Source: Candidatus Profundicultor aquiphilus (GTDB lineage Bacteria > Atribacterota > Atribacteria > Atribacterales > Caldatribacteriaceae). From it: a stretch of DNA of 17,889 nucleotides. Below the pieces are notes generated by a model, which was given only the letters and a program-made list of their open reading frames with translations, searched no databases and had not been told where the DNA came from. The stretch covers positions 1 to 17,889 of the forward strand of contig JABUEZ010000009.1 in NCBI GenBank assembly GCA_013314795.1, given 5' to 3'. A program made the position numbers and the translations under genes. Shown here one piece after another: positions 15,107 through 17,889 of this stretch. Position 1 is the stretch's first letter. Each line of letters starts with the position of its first letter.

Positions 15107-16092
15107 CCTATTACCCCCTCTTCCAATCGTTCTCTTGCCCAGGTTGCTGAGCCAATCACACCGGCATCCATTCCCAACTTGGCAGGGACAAAATGAATGG
15201 TTTCTACCGGAACCATAAAGAGTCTCTCCTTCAAACCCTTTCGAATGCTTTCAAAAAGGAGCTCTCCGACCAGTGCCACCCCTCCCCCTATGACGATCAT
15301 TTCCGGGTTAATGGTTACACAGACGCAGGACAGCGCCTGCCCAATGTACGCACCAGCCCTTTCGATGATTTCTATAGCCACCGGGTCTCCTTTCTGCGCT
15401 GCTTCGGCAATCACCTTGGGATTGACCCGTGAGAGGTCATCACCGACGAGGTCCCGGATCAGGGTATCGTTTTGCTGCACCAGCGCGCGCAAAGCTTGTG
15501 CCACCATGGCCGGCCCGGAAGCATAGGCCTCAAGGCACCCCCGGTTGCCGCAGCCACACCGCACTCCCTGTGGTTCCACGGTGATATGGCCCAATTCTCC
15601 CGCACCGCCGTCTTTCCCGATGTAAAGATTTCCGTTAACCACCACTCCACCACCAATACCGGTCCCGATGGCGATCATAACCATGCTATTCACTTCTCTT
15701 CCGGCTCCAAATCGCTTCTCTGCCAGAGTGATGGACCGCACATCGTTAATAACCGCTACTGGGAGGGAGAGCCTTTTCTCCAGCCATGCTTTGAGCGGTA
15801 CATCCTTCCACTTATTGGGAAAATTGGGAAGCAAATGACAGACTCCGCTATGCCAATCAAAAAGTCCGGGAATGCCGATACCGGCTGCCCACACCTTGAA
15901 ACCCCGTTCTTCAAACCGCTTGCAGAGCTCCAGACCTTCTTCGGCGATATTTTCCACCACCTCTTCAGCCTTCCGCATCGCCCGCGTCGGAATGATGCTC
16001 CGTTCCAAAACATGGCCATCTTTATCCACCAGAGCAATTTTGGTATTGGTCCCCCCCAGGTCAATTCCCAAAAACAGTGCTTTTGCGACCAT
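15103..16092 (-). CDS. ROK-family sugar kinase (glucokinase-like)
   Basis: This 329-residue cytoplasmic enzyme is predicted to phosphorylate a hexose with ATP. It has the phosphate motif DLGGTNTK (11-18), catalytic D117 in INDVRS, the GTGIGGG loop (143-149), the substrate motif ELGH (166-169) and the ROK zinc site H169-C179-C181-C186 in CGCGNRGC. It lacks an N-terminal helix-turn-helix, so it is a kinase rather than a NagC/XylR-type repressor. INDVRS departs slightly from the more common NDANAA pattern after the catalytic Asp. The ATG at 16092 has a G-rich GGGGGG six bases upstream. The gene sits 11 bases after the GntR gene and overlaps the Gfo/Idh gene by four bases. Glucose is the commonest family substrate, but another sugar from the same pathway is possible. 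Confidence 0.92.
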   Translation of the reverse strand: MVAKALFLGIDLGGTNTKIALVDKDGHVLERSIIPTRAMRKAEEVVENIAEEGLELCKRFEERGFKVWAAGIGIPGLFDWHSGVCHLLPNFPNKWKDVPLKAWLEKRLSLPVAVINDVRSITLAEKRFGAGREVNSMVMIAIGTGIGGGVVVNGNLYIGKDGGAGELGHITVEPQGVRCGCGNRGCLEAYASGPAMVAQALRALVQQNDTLIRDLVGDDLSRVNPKVIAEAAQKGDPVAIEIIERAGAYIGQALSCVCVTINPEMIVIGGGVALVGELLFESIRKGLKERLFMVPVETIHFVPAKLGMDAGVIGSATWARERLEEGVIG

Positions 16093-16103
16093 TGATAACC
16101 CCC

Positions 16104-16871
16104 CTAAAACTCTATTTCTCGTCGAATCTGAGCCTGATCTGCTACTAATTTTACCGTAAAACGGAGACGGTCACCACGAGCCACCGACCGGGTCAACTCC
16201 ACCGGGACTTCGTTTTTGAGGTACGTGAAACGCTCGATGATGAAAGCCGGTAGTCCCACCCGACAGCCAAGGCTTTGGGCTTCTTCTTTCCGGACTTTTC
16301 CCACCTCATAGGTCTCATAGGCGTGATCCAGGAGAAGGCCGTACTTTTCCCGCAAAATGGCATAGAGTGACCCTTTCTCCAGGTCTTCCTTAAAAAGGTC
16401 TGGACAGAGATAAACGGGAACCAGAGTCCGCTCTATGAGAATGGGCTCATTATTGGCAATTCTCACCCGCACCAGCTTATTAACCCGGTGATTCGAAGGA
16501 GGAAGGCGGAGGAGTTCCACCAGTTCTTCATCAGCCTCAATCACGGTTTGTTCCAGAAGCCTGGAACTGGGTTGTAGCCCCAACTCCATCATATCCTCAC
16601 TGAAACTGTAGAGTTTGGGCAAACGTCGACGTAACTTTGGAGGGGTTACAAAAGTTCCCTTACCCTGTTTCCGATACAGGAACCCTTCCTCGACCAGACT
16701 CTTGACCGCCTGCCGTACCGTGATCCGACTCACACCATAGGTTCGGCAAAGGTCGGCTTCGGGAGGAATACGATCACCCGGCTTCAAAACTCCGCTCAAG
16801 ATTTGGCCCTTTAGGATGTTCTTCAACTGCTGATACAGGGGAATGCTCCCCTCTTCGATCATCTCCCTCAC
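16104..16871 (-). CDS. GntR/HutC-family transcriptional regulator with UTRA domain
   Basis: This 255-residue regulator has a winged helix-turn-helix at about residues 8-77 (PLYQQLKN...GDRIPPEADLCRTYGVSRITVRQAV) and a UTRA ligand-binding domain at about 95-245, the HutC subfamily layout. Such proteins normally repress adjacent catabolic genes until a sugar or sugar-phosphate effector binds. I prefer the GTG at 16871, since AAAGGAGG ends six bases upstream; a TTG at 16877 directly abuts that site and an ATG at 16862 is too far away. It is the first gene before the ROK-Gfo/Idh-isomerase set and very likely controls it and itself. An 8-bp inverted repeat about 20 bases upstream is a candidate operator. 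The effector is not visible. Confidence 0.94.
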   Translation of the reverse strand: MREMIEEGSIPLYQQLKNILKGQILSGVLKPGDRIPPEADLCRTYGVSRITVRQAVKSLVEEGFLYRKQGKGTFVTPPKLRRRLPKLYSFSEDMMELGLQPSSRLLEQTVIEADEELVELLRLPPSNHRVNKLVRVRIANNEPILIERTLVPVYLCPDLFKEDLEKGSLYAILREKYGLLLDHAYETYEVGKVRKEEAQSLGCRVGLPAFIIERFTYLKNEVPVELTRSVARGDRLRFTVKLVADQAQIRREIEF

Positions 16872-16889
16872 AAACAACCTCCTTTAGAC

Positions 16890-16914
16890 TTCCTCAACAT
16901 CCCTTCTTGAGGAA
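16890..16914. promoter_or_regulatory. Inverted repeat upstream of the GntR gene, possible operator
   Basis: TTCCTCAA (16890-16897) and TTGAGGAA (16907-16914) form a perfect 8-bp inverted repeat with a nine-base spacer, 18 bases upstream of the GntR start. It may be a GntR autoregulatory operator or an RNA hairpin. It touches the next hairpin at base 16914 and shares the TTGAGG/CCTCAA core with it. Confidence 0.4.
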
Positions 16915-16943
16915 AGCGTTGAGGCCCCAGGGCCTCAACGCTT
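16914..16943 (-). terminator. Hairpin spanning the stop codon of the FAD oxidoreductase gene
   Basis: A perfect 14-bp inverted repeat (16914-16927 and 16930-16943) has the core AAGCGTTGAGGCCC and only two unpaired bases. The oxidoreductase stop (16935-16937) lies inside the stem. On the minus strand it is followed by TTTCCTC, a poor T tract, so it may be a weak terminator, an mRNA 3'-end stabiliser or an attenuator before the GntR gene. Confidence 0.55.
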
Positions 16944-17889
16944 AATTTCAGTGGGAAGCTTGGCAATAAACGCCAGATTGGCGTTGAGCGCCAGATCCTT
17001 CTCGATTGTCAAACCGAGATTGGCTCCATCAGTGACTGCTCCTCGCAGATTCCGGACTTCTCTGGCATCGCCAATTTTGGCTACCGGTAACCCGGCTTCC
17101 AGAAGCTCACGGTAAAGGTCGTCGTTGGGTTCCACCTTCCCCAGAACCACGTTATCCACTTTGATGGTCTGACGGCGGAATTCACTATCCTGAAGCACGA
17201 CCTCTCCATTCGCCTTAATTTCCACCACTGTAGACTGGAGGATAAGCGTCACCGGGTGCTTGAAACCCCGAAGACTCAACCCTTCACCGTTACCACCGGC
17301 GAACCGCTTCATCATCACATCCTTATGGATGGGTTCCATCCAGCTGGCGAATTCCCGATTTTCGGTCACCACGTAAACCTTCTTCCCTTCGAATCCCAGC
17401 TTCTCCGCAGCGTCGGCCACACCAAAATGGTCTCCCCATAGGAGCACTGTCTCGCCGCATTCAACCGGCTCTTTCTTGTCTCCGGGATAGTAGGCACAGG
17501 TCTTATTTTTGCACCGCAAAACATCTTCAAAGGAAACCACAAAGGGCAGGTCCACCCCCGGGATTTCGGGCCGGGCAACCTTCCCACCGGTAGCAACCAC
17601 GATGGCGTCAAAGTTCCGGAGTTCTTCCACGGTGGGAACCGTGCGGTACTTCACCGTCACACCGAGTTTATTCATCTGTTCTCGCAACCAGTCAGCATAC
17701 CAGCGCATCTTGCTCTTGGCCGGAACGGTGCAGCAGTAGAGAATCGCTCCCCCCAGTTCGCCACTTTTTTCGAAGATGGTAACCTGATGTCCCCGCAGGG
17801 TGGCAATTCGAGCCGCTTCCATCCCTCCAGGTCCTCCGCCAATAATGGCAACTTTAAGGGGAGTCTCGGATTTCTGGAGATGAATGAAC
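16935..17889 (-). CDS. C-terminal FAD/NAD(P) part of an Old-Yellow-Enzyme/2,4-dienoyl-CoA-reductase-type oxidoreductase (partial)
   Basis: About 317 residues are visible; the frame is open through the right edge, so the N-terminus lies outside the window. The first methionine at 17822 is internal, because VAIIGGGPGG, the FAD-binding loop, lies before it. The order of parts is FAD loop with EKSGELGG, an ATGGKVARPEIPG segment, a second nucleotide-binding region (VLLWGDHFGVADAAEKL) and a C-terminal FAD contact (VAKIGDA...GAVTDGANLG). This matches the C-terminal half of FadH/NADH:flavin oxidoreductase-like enzymes, whose N-terminal TIM barrel and 4Fe-4S cluster would be upstream. The second nucleotide loop is GDHFG rather than the usual GGGxxG, so cofactor preference is uncertain. 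It precedes the GntR gene on the same strand; a role in the same sugar pathway is inference only. Confidence 0.88.
   Translation of the reverse strand, partial: FIHLQKSETPLKVAIIGGGPGGMEAARIATLRGHQVTIFEKSGELGGAILYCCTVPAKSKMRWYADWLREQMNKLGVTVKYRTVPTVEELRNFDAIVVATGGKVARPEIPGVDLPFVVSFEDVLRCKNKTCAYYPGDKKEPVECGETVLLWGDHFGVADAAEKLGFEGKKVYVVTENREFASWMEPIHKDVMMKRFAGGNGEGLSLRGFKHPVTLILQSTVVEIKANGEVVLQDSEFRRQTIKVDNVVLGKVEPNDDLYRELLEAGLPVAKIGDAREVRNLRGAVTDGANLGLTIEKDLALNANLAFIAKLPTEIKR

Overview
The window looks like a compact, mid-GC chromosomal stretch from a diderm, probably anaerobic and possibly thermophilic bacterium. DnaK carries the insert in its ATPase domain (about residues 77-105) that diderm bacteria have and most monoderm Firmicutes lack. 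The O-antigen-ligase-like protein and the TlpA-like lipoprotein also fit a two-membrane envelope. Gene spacing is tight, with many 4-base overlaps and several GTG starts. An Atribacterota-like (OP9) or similar deep-branching lineage is a guess from overall style, not a proven assignment. No tRNA, rRNA, CRISPR array, insertion sequence or phage gene was seen, and no gene-free stretch exceeds about 160 bases.

Layout. (1) Plus strand, 1-3687: one tightly packed operon of two unrecognised genes (the second a single-pass membrane protein), a NagD/AraL-type HAD phosphatase and an AraM/EgsA-type sn-glycerol-1-phosphate dehydrogenase. (2) Minus strand, 3688-6398: a TlpA-like thioredoxin lipoprotein, preceded in its operon by an O-antigen-ligase/polymerase-like membrane protein with a TPR tail. 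This unit converges on the first operon with abutting stop codons. (3) Minus strand, 6498-10249: dnaJ, rsmE, mtaB and a staphylococcal-nuclease-fold protein that appears to have lost its catalytic residues. (4) Minus strand, 10277-12941: a consensus promoter, grpE, dnaK and a perfect 15-bp terminator hairpin; dnaJ then has its own TATAAT box placed so that its mRNA may be leaderless. (5) Minus strand, 12964-17889: a sugar-catabolism cluster consisting of a partial Old-Yellow-Enzyme-type FAD oxidoreductase, a GntR/HutC regulator, a ROK kinase, a Gfo/Idh/MocA dehydrogenase and a TIM-barrel sugar isomerase/epimerase, ending in a strong terminator.

How the parts fit. The chaperone and RNA-modification block keeps the order grpE-dnaK-dnaJ-rsmE-mtaB known from Firmicutes and relatives, but hrcA and prmA are absent and no CIRCE operator is visible. 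The sugar cluster looks like a GntR-controlled pathway in which a sugar or glycoside is oxidised and isomerised (Gfo/Idh plus TIM barrel) and phosphorylated (ROK). The plus-strand operon is the most unusual metabolic content: it predicts production of sn-glycerol 1-phosphate, the stereoisomer used for archaeal lipids and for a few bacterial prenyl-glycerol lipids, beside a phosphatase and two unknown proteins.
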